A DNA stretch of 64,000 bases from Anaerolineales bacterium (GCA_023382595.1 JAHDWB010000001.1:558001-622000); one strand, 5' to 3'. Counted from the first letter of the stretch, positions 33,848-42,980 are shown. Notes: generated by a model not told the origin, from the sequence alone. A program made the numbers and translations.

Positions 33848-34707
33848 TGAAACTTCTCGCCCGCAATCGTCATCTCGTTCAACGGCTCGGATTCACCGCC
33901 ATCACACTGGTCGCGGTGATGACCGTCATTCCCATCGTCGGTGTGATTATCTTCATCGTCTATCAGGGCGGCTCCGCCATTTCGCTGGAATTCCTGACCG
34001 GCTTCCCGCGCGAAGGGATGCGCGAAGGCGGCATCCTGCCCGCCATCATCGGCACACTCTACCTGACCATCGGCACGGCGGTCTTCTCCGTTCCATTGGG
34101 AATTGCCGCTGCCATCTACCTTTCGGAATACGCCAAGGACAATCGCGCGACCCGCCTGATCCGGCTGGCGATCATCAATCTGGCGGGTATTCCCTCCGTG
34201 GTATACGGTTTGTTCGGGCTGGGATTGTTCGTGCTGTTCCTGCAATTCGGCACATCCATCCTCGCCGCCTCATTGACGCTCTCGATCATGACCCTGCCCG
34301 TCATTATCAGCACCGCGGAGGAAGCGCTGCGCTCCGTGCCGCAATCCTTCCGCACGGTCAGCATTTCGCTCGGCGCCACCCGCTGGCAGACCATCCGCCG
34401 CATCGTATTGAAGGAAGCGTTGCCCGGCATTCTCACGGGCGTCATCCTCGGCTTGGAACGCGCCGCCGGTGAGACCGCGCCGATCTTGTTCACGGGTGCG
34501 GCGTTCTTCCTGCCCCGCCTGCCCGGCTCGCCTTTCGATGCGACCATGGCGCTGCCGTACCATCTCTTTGTCATTTCCACACAGGTTCCTGAGATGCCGA
34601 TCCAGATCCAATACGGGACGGCGCTGGTACTGCTCGTCTTTGTCTTGACCATGAACGTGATCGCAACAGTCATCCGTTCGCGCGCGAGAGCGAGGCGGCA
34701 ATGGTAG
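33844..34707 (+). CDS. pstA: Phosphate ABC transporter permease PstA (system 2)
   Basis: A 287-residue permease of normal length, unlike the enlarged PstA of system 1. EAA loop EEALRSVPQSFRTVSISLGATRWQ and ERAAGETAPILFTGAAFF are present. It overlaps pstC by 4 nt and pstB by 7 nt, showing tight translational coupling. Confidence 0.93.
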   Translation: MMKLLARNRHLVQRLGFTAITLVAVMTVIPIVGVIIFIVYQGGSAISLEFLTGFPREGMREGGILPAIIGTLYLTIGTAVFSVPLGIAAAIYLSEYAKDNRATRLIRLAIINLAGIPSVVYGLFGLGLFVLFLQFGTSILAASLTLSIMTLPVIISTAEEALRSVPQSFRTVSISLGATRWQTIRRIVLKEALPGILTGVILGLERAAGETAPILFTGAAFFLPRLPGSPFDATMALPYHLFVISTQVPEMPIQIQYGTALVLLVFVLTMNVIATVIRSRARARRQW

Positions 34708-35459
34708 ACAAGATCATCATCGAAAATCTATCCTTGCAATACTCCGATGGCGCAGAGTCCCTGCGAGGCATCAGCATGGGAATCCGTCAGAATGCAGTGA
34801 CCGTGCTCTTCGGTCCGGCAGGAGGCGGAAAATCCACCCTGCTGCGATGTCTCAACCGCCTGAACGATCTGACCGACATCAAGACCAGTTCAGGGCGCAT
34901 CCTGATCGACGGCGTCAACATCCTCGACCCCAAAACGGACGTGATCACCCTGCGCCGCAAGGTTGGCATGGTTTTCGCGCGTCCCGTTCCCCTGCCGATG
35001 AGCATCCGCGAAAACGTGACCTACGGCTTGGAACTCGCGGGTGAAAAGCGCAAGTCGAAGCTGGATGAGGCTGTGGAGCGAAGCCTGAAACTCTCCGCAA
35101 TTTGGGATGAAGTAAAGGACAGGTTGGATGACCCCGCTGTGGCGCTCTCCGGCGGACAACAACAGCGCGTCTGTCTCGCCCGTGTGCTGGCACTGCAACC
35201 GGAGATCGTCCTGCTCGATGAACCCACCTCCGGGCTGGACCCGATCTCGACCGGCAAGGTCGAAATGGCGTTACAGGAATTGAAAAAGGATTACACCATC
35301 ATTCTTGTGCCCCACTCCGTGCAACAAGCCGCCCGCACCGCCGACTATGCCGCCTTCTTTTTACAAGGCGAACTGATCGAATACGATGAAGGCGCAAAAA
35401 TGTTCACTACACCAAAGGAAAAGAAAACCGAAGATTACGTAATGGGGCGGTTCGGCTAA
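34701..35459 (+). CDS. pstB: Divergent PstB-type ATPase (system 2)
   Basis: A 252-residue ATPase of the phosphate family with unusual motifs. Walker A is GPAGGGKST (GPSGCGKST in the other two copies), the Q-loop region reads MVFARPVPLPMS instead of [10 protein letters not shown], losing the usual Gln, and the H-loop is VPHSVQQAAR. Signature LSGGQQQR and Walker B VLLDEPTSGLD are intact. Such a Q-loop change is typical of the other PhoT-like branch and may alter coupling. It ends the operon, with a terminator right after the stop. Confidence 0.88.
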   Translation: MVDKIIIENLSLQYSDGAESLRGISMGIRQNAVTVLFGPAGGGKSTLLRCLNRLNDLTDIKTSSGRILIDGVNILDPKTDVITLRRKVGMVFARPVPLPMSIRENVTYGLELAGEKRKSKLDEAVERSLKLSAIWDEVKDRLDDPAVALSGGQQQRVCLARVLALQPEIVLLDEPTSGLDPISTGKVEMALQELKKDYTIILVPHSVQQAARTADYAAFFLQGELIEYDEGAKMFTTPKEKKTEDYVMGRFG

Positions 35460-35463
35460 AGAA

Positions 35464-35494
35464 AAACGGTCACCTTTCAGGTGATCGTTTTTTT
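35464..35494. terminator. Terminator between system 2 pst operon and pncB
   Basis: 12-bp stem with one G-U pair (35464-35475 / 35479-35490; core GGTCACCT / AGGTGATC) with a TTC loop, then TTTT. It separates convergent genes. Confidence 0.82.
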
Positions 35495-36838
35495 CTACCA
35501 CACTCGTTCCAAATTGGCGTTCTCACCCACCCTGCGCCCGACCTTCGCCATATCGATCCACTCGCCGTGCACCTTCACGCGCACCACGTCCGCTGTGAAA
35601 TCCGTCGTAGTCGAATTCCCGTTGTTGAACAAATACGAACCGACCGCATAAATATCGGCGGGGACGCTCAACTTCTCGAACTTGCGGATCTTCTCCGGAT
35701 TAAAACCGCCCGACACGACGATCTTCACACTGCGACAATATTCCTGCGCCGCCTCTTTCCATGACCCCGGCAGGCTCCAACGTTCCCAGGCGGAATCCAA
35801 CGCCGAACGGACGTTGAACACCAGCCGCGGGTTGACTCCCAGATCGAGCGCCGGGTCACCCAGCGGCGGCACGGATACATCACGCAGGCTTCCGCTTGTA
35901 TCGAGGCGCACACCGTACAGATTATATTTCTCTGCCTCATCCTTTTGCCCCGCATCCGCCAACTCGCGGTATTTCGCGAACATCGCATCCAGCACGCGCA
36001 ACGTATCTTCGATGGAATCGTTGTTGAAATCCACCAGCGCAATGCGCGGAATGCGCGCGGGCAGGATGCGCGAGAACTCCATCATTGCTTCGGCAGTGTC
36101 GCCGAGGAAGGATGCGATCGCGGCATGGGCAACCGTCCCGCCGCCCGCGCCGCCCCACCAATCCCCCTGCGCATCGGTCGAGACAAAGGCTCCCAATTCA
36201 CGCGCATGGTCTTTATTGAATCGCTGTAAGGCAATATTGTAGGCATAACCGTCCGCCGCCTGCACTTCATGCACATCGAAGCGCGCCGGGAAGAAGAGCA
36301 CAGGCTTCCCGCGCGAAGCCACCAGCGTTTCATAGACATTCGTCGCCACACGGCTGGAACGGGTCAGGATGCCGAGCGTCGGCGTTTCGAGCAATGCAAA
36401 ATCGCGGTAACGTCCGCGCACCTTGATGACCGGTTGGATCTTCAGCGGGTCGCCTTCGTACTTTACCGTCGTCCCGTCATGGACAGCCCACACTTCGAGC
36501 TTATCGGACGTATCCACAAATGCATCGCCGTCGAAATATCCCGTGCAATGACGCAGCATCGCCAGCGATTTATCCACGCCGACAATGGTGGTCCTGCCCA
36601 TGCGGCGCGTGAACCATTGCATCTCCACCTCGATATCGCCGACCGCGATATTCTCCTGCGAAACACCGGCAGGCAAATTATGATGTCTGCCCGAATAAGC
36701 ATAGCCTTCGTTCGCAAGCGCAACCAACATGCGGTTGATGTTCTCGAAATACTTATCCGAATACCAGCCGCGCCGCATGCGCTCGATATCGAGTTTGAAG
36801 GTTTCGTTGGTTAATCGTTTTCCGTCAAAGATGGACAT
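35495..36838 (-). CDS. pncB: Nicotinate phosphoribosyltransferase
   Basis: A 447-residue enzyme that makes nicotinate mononucleotide from nicotinate and PRPP in NAD salvage. The N-terminal segment FKLDIERMRRGWYSDKYF is typical of the long NAPRT branch in Chloroflexota and Actinobacteria. Central RSSRVATNVYE, FFPARFDVHEVQAADGYAY and C-terminal KIVVSGGFNPEKIRKFE, which lines the phosphate site, support the call. It lies 13 nt after the nicotinamidase-like gene, which supplies its substrate. Confidence 0.9.
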   Translation of the reverse strand: MSIFDGKRLTNETFKLDIERMRRGWYSDKYFENINRMLVALANEGYAYSGRHHNLPAGVSQENIAVGDIEVEMQWFTRRMGRTTIVGVDKSLAMLRHCTGYFDGDAFVDTSDKLEVWAVHDGTTVKYEGDPLKIQPVIKVRGRYRDFALLETPTLGILTRSSRVATNVYETLVASRGKPVLFFPARFDVHEVQAADGYAYNIALQRFNKDHARELGAFVSTDAQGDWWGGAGGGTVAHAAIASFLGDTAEAMMEFSRILPARIPRIALVDFNNDSIEDTLRVLDAMFAKYRELADAGQKDEAEKYNLYGVRLDTSGSLRDVSVPPLGDPALDLGVNPRLVFNVRSALDSAWERWSLPGSWKEAAQEYCRSVKIVVSGGFNPEKIRKFEKLSVPADIYAVGSYLFNNGNSTTTDFTADVVRVKVHGEWIDMAKVGRRVGENANLERVW

Positions 36839-36851
36839 GTATCCTCAATAA

Positions 36852-37856
36852 TTACTCAACCGGGTCTGTGGATTTGACGATACGCATGCCCGCTTCGGCA
36901 AACTTCGCATACGCCTCATTCGCCGCCTCGGTATGGTCCACCACCCCGGGCACCACCACCGCCGACGAACAGTCGTCCAGCAAATAGACCTTCTTTGCCA
37001 GTTCAGGCTCTACTGCGCGGATGTCATCGAGCAGGTCGGCAATCGTCCACGCCACGCAGTGACTCTTCGCCTGCCCCGCAATGTACAGCCGATCCACTTC
37101 GTGCAGGTGCTGGATGAATTTCGGATTGCGTTCGCCGAGCGTCTCGCCCATTGGACCGGTCAACACTTCGGGACCAATGACCGAATAATTCTCGGTGAAT
37201 GGTTTATTACCCTTGATCTCATATTCGGGCGGGGCAGTCCGCGCAATAGAATGGAAGAAGATGGCTTCATCCAGGGCGGAGACAAGCGCGTGACCGATTC
37301 CGCCCAGCATGGCGTGATAGGGCCAGATGGTCAGCGCGTATTTGCCCTTCTTTTGCAGTTCCCCAGCGTAGTGGATCATCATCTGCTGACCGTATTCGGG
37401 TGCGATGCCGAAATGCGGAGCCATTGCCGAATTGAAAACCCACCTGCCTGCGCGCAATTCATCCGCGTGGATGTCGGTATATGGGGCGGGGTGATTTCCG
37501 TCCGCATCTACGAAGAAGATGGGATGAAAAATTTGATGCGCAGTGTGCGTGTCCATGGTGGCGGTGATGTGCGTGAGGTTGTCCATGTTGCGGTAGATGA
37601 ACTCACACAAGCGGACGTTGTCCTCGACAGCGCCATGTCCACTGCGCCCGCCGACGAACAGTTCAAAACCGGGGATGCAGAACGTGTTTTGCGCATCCAC
37701 GATCCAGAGGGAGATGCGAGTCGACGAAGCAGAAGCAGGCTTGAGGTCGTGTTGAAGCGCGTACTGGCGGGCGTCTTCGGCGCGGGCGGCGTAGTCCACT
37801 TTCCATACGTCGCCCACGCGGGCAGGGTCAAAAAAAGAAGGGATCGGAGTGGTCAT
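36852..37856 (-). CDS. Nicotinamidase-like cysteine hydrolase
   Basis: A 334-residue member of the isochorismatase/nicotinamidase superfamily. The core (about 48-330) has catalytic Asp54 in LWIVDAQNTF, a Lys-containing region near GNKPFTENYSVIG, and nucleophile Cys267 in GQAKSHCVAW. Metal-site-like ATMDTHTAHQIFHP is also seen. It probably turns nicotinamide into nicotinate for the adjacent pncB. It is much longer than a typical PncA (about 210 residues), with an N-terminal extension and a central insertion. Other amidohydrolase substrates cannot be excluded. Confidence 0.82.
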   Translation of the reverse strand: MTTPIPSFFDPARVGDVWKVDYAARAEDARQYALQHDLKPASASSTRISLWIVDAQNTFCIPGFELFVGGRSGHGAVEDNVRLCEFIYRNMDNLTHITATMDTHTAHQIFHPIFFVDADGNHPAPYTDIHADELRAGRWVFNSAMAPHFGIAPEYGQQMMIHYAGELQKKGKYALTIWPYHAMLGGIGHALVSALDEAIFFHSIARTAPPEYEIKGNKPFTENYSVIGPEVLTGPMGETLGERNPKFIQHLHEVDRLYIAGQAKSHCVAWTIADLLDDIRAVEPELAKKVYLLDDCSSAVVVPGVVDHTEAANEAYAKFAEAGMRIVKSTDPVE

Positions 37857-37857
37857 G

Positions 37858-38298
37858 TCAATCGATCAAGTTGGGAGCAGGTTGGTTTGTTTGTTTTTCT
37901 TTTCTCTTGCGGATGAGAATGGGCGGAATGATGAAAGCAAGGATGCCACCGGGAATGCAGAGCGGCAGGAAGCAGGCAAGGTAGGATGCGGCGAGCGCAA
38001 CGACGATGGCTGTGCCGGTTACATCTTTGGCGACGGTCCCATCGGGAGCGATGCACTCGACGAACGGGGTCGATTCGCCGGGTTCGTGATAGCTGTAACG
38101 CTCTTCGCGATATTGCAGTTCGGTGCCATCGGTGCAGAGAACAGGCGCAAGGAAGGTGAATACCGGCTCAGGAGCCGCCGCGATCGAGACGCCGCCTACC
38201 GCGCCAAAAGTGGTGAGGGCAATAAAACTGGAAGCGATACAGACGATGACAAGCCCGATGATCTGTCCTGCAATGACACCGCCAAAACGATTTTTCAT
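37858..38298 (-). CDS. Unknown three-helix membrane protein
   Basis: A 146-residue protein starting at ATG 38298 with GAGGAGAG upstream. An N-terminal helix pair (about 8-45) is followed by an extracytoplasmic stretch with two cysteines, a helix at about 95-128 and a Lys/Arg-rich C-terminal tail (IRKRKEKQ). No family is recognised. It ends 1 nt before the nicotinamidase-like start and is probably co-transcribed with the NAD salvage genes. Confidence 0.65.
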   Translation of the reverse strand: MKNRFGGVIAGQIIGLVIVCIASSFIALTTFGAVGGVSIAAAPEPVFTFLAPVLCTDGTELQYREERYSYHEPGESTPFVECIAPDGTVAKDVTGTAIVVALAASYLACFLPLCIPGGILAFIIPPILIRKRKEKQTNQPAPNLID

Positions 38299-38325
38299 AG
38301 AGTCTCTCCTCGTTATTTATGTGAA

Positions 38326-38387
38326 GCAGGAGCGACCTGCGCAGTGAAACCGAATTGTTTTCAGTTCCATTGACGGGTCGCCCCTGC
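38326..38387. repeat. Long-loop inverted repeat
   Basis: Arms GCAGGAGCGACC (38326-38337) and GGTCGCCCCTGC (38376-38387) match with one mismatch around a 38-nt loop. It sits between the helicase-loader gene and the small membrane protein gene and resembles dispersed GGGGCGACC-type intergenic repeats. Confidence 0.55.
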
Positions 38388-38394
38388 ATTTCAT

Positions 38395-39909
38395 TTATTT
38401 CTTCTTGCCAGCTTTGCTTCCCTTCGCTACACGGCGGTACGGCGGCATGTCAATAATTCGAATATCTGAAAATTCAGTATCAAGAATTCTATTCCATAAA
38501 CTCGGGTGGCTCGTAGAAAATTCATCAGGCCTCATTGTTGAAGTAATTACTGTCGGTAATTCCAAATCATATCTTTGATACAAAAGTTGATAGAGTTTAT
38601 CTTCTGCCCATTTCGAGTGAAGTCCACTTTCCTGCATATCATCCAAAATCAACAATGGAGTCACAATCATTTCTTTATACCGACTATCAAATGTAATATC
38701 TGAGTTCTCGTTAAATGGTTTTTTTAGGTAATCCAACAAAGGGGATACTCCTGCCATAATTACTTCTCCACCAGACAGAAGGCGAAGATTGCCAATCGCC
38801 GCAGACAAGTGCGTTTTGCCACTGTATGATCCACCCAAGAGTACCAACCAACCTCTAGGATGTTCTGCATATTCAACAGAAGCGTTGAAAGCATCCTTCA
38901 AAGACTTGATACCCTTTGCAGTAACTGTATCTCTTACTATCCGAGTGGTTTTTTTACCACCGTAACCATAATCCTGCTTGGAAGTAACAGTAGTAACCAC
39001 CTCTTTACCTAGCTCATCTTCACGAAAAACGAAATTACCAAATGTCATGTTGGTAATTCTCGGGTTTCTTAACATCGAGACGCCAGGATTACCTGTTTCT
39101 TTTGGTCTTCGGTAGTCGGGTGATATAAACCTCACATGAGTAACCAATTCACTATCTTGTAAACGAGATCGTATTCGACTTTCGATATCGTCTAAATTTA
39201 AATTTGTAGTTATAACTGTTGGAAGTTTGTTTACATAACGATGATTAATAATCTGGAACAATTTCTCTTGAGCCCAAGGTGTTGCATTTTGTGTTCCAAA
39301 ATCATCTAAAACAAGTAGATTAACTCCTCGAATTTCTTCAAATCTTTCTTCATATGTTGTTTCTTTACTATCAAAGGAAAAACGTAAAGAATCTAATAGA
39401 TCAGGGACAGTAATAAAAAGGGTTGAAATTCCTTTACTTACTGCATCATTAGCTATAGCAGCAACCAAATGAGTTTTTCCTGCACCAAATTTTCCTTCAA
39501 GCAGCAACCAACCTTGGTGCTTTTGAGAAAAATCAACACAAGCATCCAAAGTATCATGCAGGTTTTTTATTTCTTGCTCGGTTATGAACTCCGCCTTCTT
39601 ATTGCCAGATGTATTAAAGTTCTCAAATGTTAAGTGGCTTAAACCATTAAGTCCGCTCATTTCAAAAAGGCGAGAGCGGGCAGTTTTTGCCACTTCGTGT
39701 GCGCGACATATACATGGTTCAAGTTTCCCGAACTTCTCATGCCCCACCGGCACGTCATAGCGCACATACCCCACCCCTCCGCAATGCGGGCAGTTCGGGT
39801 CGCCGAGCGGTTTCTCCACGCTCTTAATCGCGCTTGAAGAACTCGGAGAACTCGCCTTCGGTGTATCGTTTTGCATCTTGGACAGCGTCTTGTGAATCTC
39901 TTCTTTCAT
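38395..39909 (-). CDS. Double AAA+ helicase-loader-like protein (DnaI/DnaC/IstB type)
   Basis: A 504-residue protein from ATG 39909, chosen because AAGGA lies about 11 nt upstream. A zinc-binding stretch (CPHCGG ... CICR, about residues 40-68) is followed by two AAA+ ATPase modules. Module 1 has Walker A GKFGAGKTH (about 139-146) and Walker B LLVLDDFG. Module 2 has GGSYSGKTH (about 359-366) and LLILDDMQ. Both keep sensor-like TVITT/TVITS and a conserved Arg near SRIRSRL or LWNRIL. Normal loaders have one module. The gene overlaps the DnaD-domain gene by 86 nt in another frame. Its middle is strikingly AT-rich compared with flanking genes, hinting at acquisition. It probably loads DnaB, encoded just upstream. 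Confidence 0.85.
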   Translation of the reverse strand: MKEEIHKTLSKMQNDTPKASSPSSSSAIKSVEKPLGDPNCPHCGGVGYVRYDVPVGHEKFGKLEPCICRAHEVAKTARSRLFEMSGLNGLSHLTFENFNTSGNKKAEFITEQEIKNLHDTLDACVDFSQKHQGWLLLEGKFGAGKTHLVAAIANDAVSKGISTLFITVPDLLDSLRFSFDSKETTYEERFEEIRGVNLLVLDDFGTQNATPWAQEKLFQIINHRYVNKLPTVITTNLNLDDIESRIRSRLQDSELVTHVRFISPDYRRPKETGNPGVSMLRNPRITNMTFGNFVFREDELGKEVVTTVTSKQDYGYGGKKTTRIVRDTVTAKGIKSLKDAFNASVEYAEHPRGWLVLLGGSYSGKTHLSAAIGNLRLLSGGEVIMAGVSPLLDYLKKPFNENSDITFDSRYKEMIVTPLLILDDMQESGLHSKWAEDKLYQLLYQRYDLELPTVITSTMRPDEFSTSHPSLWNRILDTEFSDIRIIDMPPYRRVAKGSKAGKKK

Positions 39910-40477
39910 CTTTTCCGTTTTCCTTCCAGCGCCGCAAAATGGCTTCGATGTATTTCCAATTTCGCACATTGCGGCTGACCGCGATCTCGAACGCCTCCTC
40001 GAACCACGCGCCCGGGTATTCCCGTTCCGCCTCGCGCAGCATGTCCGAAAGCAGGGGCGTCAACGCGCCGATATTCTCTTCATACAACTTGAACAGGTTG
40101 GATTTATTCGGCACATACGCAGCAGACGGCTTGACTTGTCCCTTCGCAAACGCCTCGGCGGATAAACGCCCGCGCGGCGAATTCAGAAAATAATAGACGT
40201 CCGCCTCATTCTCAGACTTGAGCATGATCTGCCTCATGACAGCTTTCCCCAGCCCGCGCCGAATCTCCTCCCCGCCCAGCCCCAGCGACTCAGCCTCGAA
40301 GTCCGCTTCGCTCAACCCGCGGAAGTTCCCTTCCATGTGTTCGATGCGCCAGATGGCATACAACGTCACCTTCAACTCGGCAACATCCTCGATTTCATTC
40401 ATCATGCGGATGAACGAATCAGGCACTTGCGTAAACGTTTCAGAGGAAGTGAAGCCGGGGAATGGATTCATAATCAT
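39824..40477 (-). CDS. DnaD-domain replication initiation protein
   Basis: A 217-residue protein. The N-terminal half resembles a winged-helix (VAELKVTLYAIWRIEH, LGLGGEEIRRGLGKAVMRQ). The C-terminal half is a DnaD/DnaB_2 domain ending in the conserved NWKYIEAILRRWKENGK. In Bacillus, DnaD recruits the helicase loader and DnaB at origins. Here it lies between dnaB and the loader gene, in line with that role. The start is ATG 40477 or ATG 40471. GC content is normal, unlike the overlapping loader gene. Confidence 0.85.
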   Translation of the reverse strand: MIMNPFPGFTSSETFTQVPDSFIRMMNEIEDVAELKVTLYAIWRIEHMEGNFRGLSEADFEAESLGLGGEEIRRGLGKAVMRQIMLKSENEADVYYFLNSPRGRLSAEAFAKGQVKPSAAYVPNKSNLFKLYEENIGALTPLLSDMLREAEREYPGAWFEEAFEIAVSRNVRNWKYIEAILRRWKENGKDERRDSQDAVQDAKRYTEGEFSEFFKRD

Positions 40478-40480
40478 TCC

Positions 40481-40507
40481 GTAGGGACGGGGTAACCCCG
40501 CCCCTAC
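40481..40507 (-). repeat. GC-rich hairpin overlapping the dnaB stop
   Basis: Arms GTAGGGACGGGG (40481-40492) and CCCCGCCCCTAC (40496-40507), with one mismatch and a TAA loop. It includes the dnaB stop codon. No T run follows on the minus strand, so it is more likely a dispersed repeat or a stabiliser than a terminator. Confidence 0.55.
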
Positions 40508-41871
40508 TCATTCGGTCGGAACACCTTCGTCGCGGCATTATCGAAGCGCGTCAGGTCGCCGCGGAAGATCAGGTCAATTTCACCGGTGGGACCGTTACGA
40601 TGTTTCGCCACCGAAATCTTGGTGATATTGCTCTTATCGCCGTCCTTCTCGTAATCATCCGGTCTGTGGATGAACATCACAATATCGGCGTCCTGTTCCA
40701 GCGAGCCGGATTCGCGCAAGTCCGAAAGGATCGGGCGTTTGTCGGTGCGTTGTTCCACAGCGCGGCTCAACTGCGCGGCGGTCAGCACAGGGACATTCAA
40801 CTCGCGCGCCAACACCTTGAGATTGCGCGAAATATTGGAAACCTCCTGCACGCGGTTGTCATTGCGGCTATCACCGGTCATGAGCTGGAGATAATCAATG
40901 ATGATAAGGTCCAAACCGAATTCCATGTGCAGGCGGCGGCATTTTGTGCGGAGCTGCAGCGGAGTCAGTGCGGGCGTATCATCCAAAAAGACCTGCGTAC
41001 TGCCGAACACTTCAATGGCATGATTGAACAACTGCCACTGGTCATCGGTCAATTTACCCGTGCTCAGGTTCTGGGACGAAATCCCCGTCTCCTGCGCAAT
41101 CAAACGTTGGACGACCTGCTCATTCGACATTTCCAACGAGAAAATGGCAATACGCTTTTTATAGGTCAGTCCCGCATTTTTAGCAACAGAAAGCAGGAAG
41201 CCCGACTTACCCTGACCGGGACGTCCCGCCACAATGATGAGATCAGAAGGATGCAATCCGCGCAATAATTTGTCGAGATCGATGAAACCCGTCGGCACGC
41301 CATGGAAGTCCGCGCCAAGTTTGGCAAGCTCGGCAACCTGATCGTAATATTCCGAAAGGACACGGCGGATCGGCTCGACATCGTGCTTGGTCCAACGTTC
41401 GCTGACGCCGAAAACCGCCTTCTCCGCCTCGCCCATGACCTGATCGATGGCGTCGCCTTTGTACGCCAACGAAGCAATCTGGTTCGCCGCATTGATCATC
41501 TTGCGGCGGATGGCATTTTCCTCCACGATATGCCCGTACGCTTCCGCGTTCAGGGAGGTGGGGACTTGGTTGATCAGCGAGGTGAGATACGCCGAGCCGC
41601 CGATCTCCGCCAGTTGACCAGCGCGTTCGAGTTCTTCGGATAAGGTCAACAGGTCAACGGGGGTGCGCGCTTCATGCAAACGCACAAAGGCTTCCCAGAT
41701 CCATTTGTTGCGGTGGATGTAGAAATCATCCGCCGTCAGGAATTGGGCGATGTCGTAATAGACTTCAGGGTTAATCAGCACCGCCCCTACTACTGCTTCT
41801 TCGGCTTCTCGGCTATGCGGAACGCCTGGGCTGGCGGGGGCGGTGGATTCTTCGGGGAGAAAATCTGTCAT
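40504..41871 (-). CDS. dnaB: Replicative DNA helicase DnaB
   Basis: A 455-residue helicase. The N-terminal DnaB domain (about 20-120; HSREAEEAVVGAVLINPEVYYDIA) is followed by a RecA-like motor with Walker A GRPGQGKSG, FSLEMSNEQVVQRL, IIDYLQLM and SDLRESGSLEQDADIVMFIHRPDDY. The start is set at ATG 41871. A TTG 12 nt earlier is possible, and the ribosome binding site is weak. It is downstream of a bifunctional-nuclease gene and followed by DnaD and loader genes, making a helicase-loading set. Confidence 0.95.
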   Translation of the reverse strand: MTDFLPEESTAPASPGVPHSREAEEAVVGAVLINPEVYYDIAQFLTADDFYIHRNKWIWEAFVRLHEARTPVDLLTLSEELERAGQLAEIGGSAYLTSLINQVPTSLNAEAYGHIVEENAIRRKMINAANQIASLAYKGDAIDQVMGEAEKAVFGVSERWTKHDVEPIRRVLSEYYDQVAELAKLGADFHGVPTGFIDLDKLLRGLHPSDLIIVAGRPGQGKSGFLLSVAKNAGLTYKKRIAIFSLEMSNEQVVQRLIAQETGISSQNLSTGKLTDDQWQLFNHAIEVFGSTQVFLDDTPALTPLQLRTKCRRLHMEFGLDLIIIDYLQLMTGDSRNDNRVQEVSNISRNLKVLARELNVPVLTAAQLSRAVEQRTDKRPILSDLRESGSLEQDADIVMFIHRPDDYEKDGDKSNITKISVAKHRNGPTGEIDLIFRGDLTRFDNAATKVFRPNE

Positions 41872-41885
41872 GTTGTGGATCAACT

Positions 41886-42449
41886 TCAGGTGGAGGGTGA
41901 ATCGGGCTTATCCTTGTCGGGGTTGTCAATGTCCAGTTTGTCGATGAAATCCTTGAAAACGGATAACCGGTCGCTGGCATCATCACTCAGCGGAGGCGGC
42001 GGTTCGCTTCGGGCTGGCGCAGCCGTTTCCTGTATCTCCCGATCGGGCTCCATCCCCGCCGATTCCATGACGCTGCGATGCACCATGATGGGAACGTGCG
42101 CGCGCACGGCGATCGCGATCGCGTCGGACGGGCGGGAGTCGATGTGGATCTCGCGCCCATCGGCATTTGCCACGATATTGCCGTAGAAGATATCGTCCTG
42201 CAATTTGACGATCTCCACGCGTACGACACGGGCATTAAAGGAATTGAAAATATTCTTGATCAAGTCGTGGGTGAGCGGGCGGATCATTTCAACTTCCTGC
42301 AGGGCTACGGTGATCGCTTCCGCCTCGTAGGGTCCGACCCAAATGGTAAGGTATCGTTCAGTATTGGCCTGTTTCAGGACGACAACGCGTTGCGGCGCCA
42401 TCAGATGCACGCGGATACTGTCGATGATGACTTCTATCATTTCAGACAT
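41886..42449 (-). CDS. Bifunctional nuclease (BFN/DUF151) domain protein
   Basis: A 187-residue protein. The start is ATG 42449 with GGAG upstream. The more distant in-frame start adds 42 residues with no family similarity. The BFN domain (about 1-130) has VVVLKQANTERYLTIWVGPYEAEAIT and HIDSRPSDAIAIAVRAHVPI, the conserved core. Plant BFN proteins have RNase/DNase activity. Bacterial versions are widespread with unclear targets. The C-terminal tail is acidic and proline-rich. It overlaps no neighbour and lies 14 nt before dnaB. Confidence 0.88.
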   Translation of the reverse strand: MSEMIEVIIDSIRVHLMAPQRVVVLKQANTERYLTIWVGPYEAEAITVALQEVEMIRPLTHDLIKNIFNSFNARVVRVEIVKLQDDIFYGNIVANADGREIHIDSRPSDAIAIAVRAHVPIMVHRSVMESAGMEPDREIQETAAPARSEPPPPLSDDASDRLSVFKDFIDKLDIDNPDKDKPDSPST

Positions 42450-42532
42450 AGGGGACTCCAATGTTTCTATTTTAGCATAAAGGCTGTTTGGATGCGCCGT
42501 GATTTGGATAAGAATTGAATATGCAAATTCGA

Positions 42533-42562
42533 TTTGCCAGAATGGGAAAACACGACTATAAT
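42533..42562 (+). promoter_or_regulatory. Promoter of tRNA-Pro
   Basis: -35 TTTGCC (42533-42538), 18-nt spacer, -10 TATAAT (42557-42562), 14 nt before the tRNA 5' end. Confidence 0.6.
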
Positions 42563-42576
42563 CGGCTTCGCTCAAT

Positions 42577-42918
<342 letters not shown>

Positions 42919-42951
42919 CTTATTCTCTTTCATCTGCGGTTAAAACATAAC

Positions 42952-42980
42952 TTGTCAATCCATTCCCTCTCGGTTATCCT
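42952..42980 (+). promoter_or_regulatory. Promoter of tRNA-Sec
   Basis: -35 TTGTCA (42952-42957), 17-nt spacer, -10 TATCCT (42975-42980), 7 nt before the tRNA 5' end. Confidence 0.65.

Noticed and set aside
36933-37916. Open frame of 327 codons on the plus strand opposite the nicotinamidase-like gene
   Set aside because: No start signal or motif. The antisense gene has the catalytic Asp and Cys motifs.
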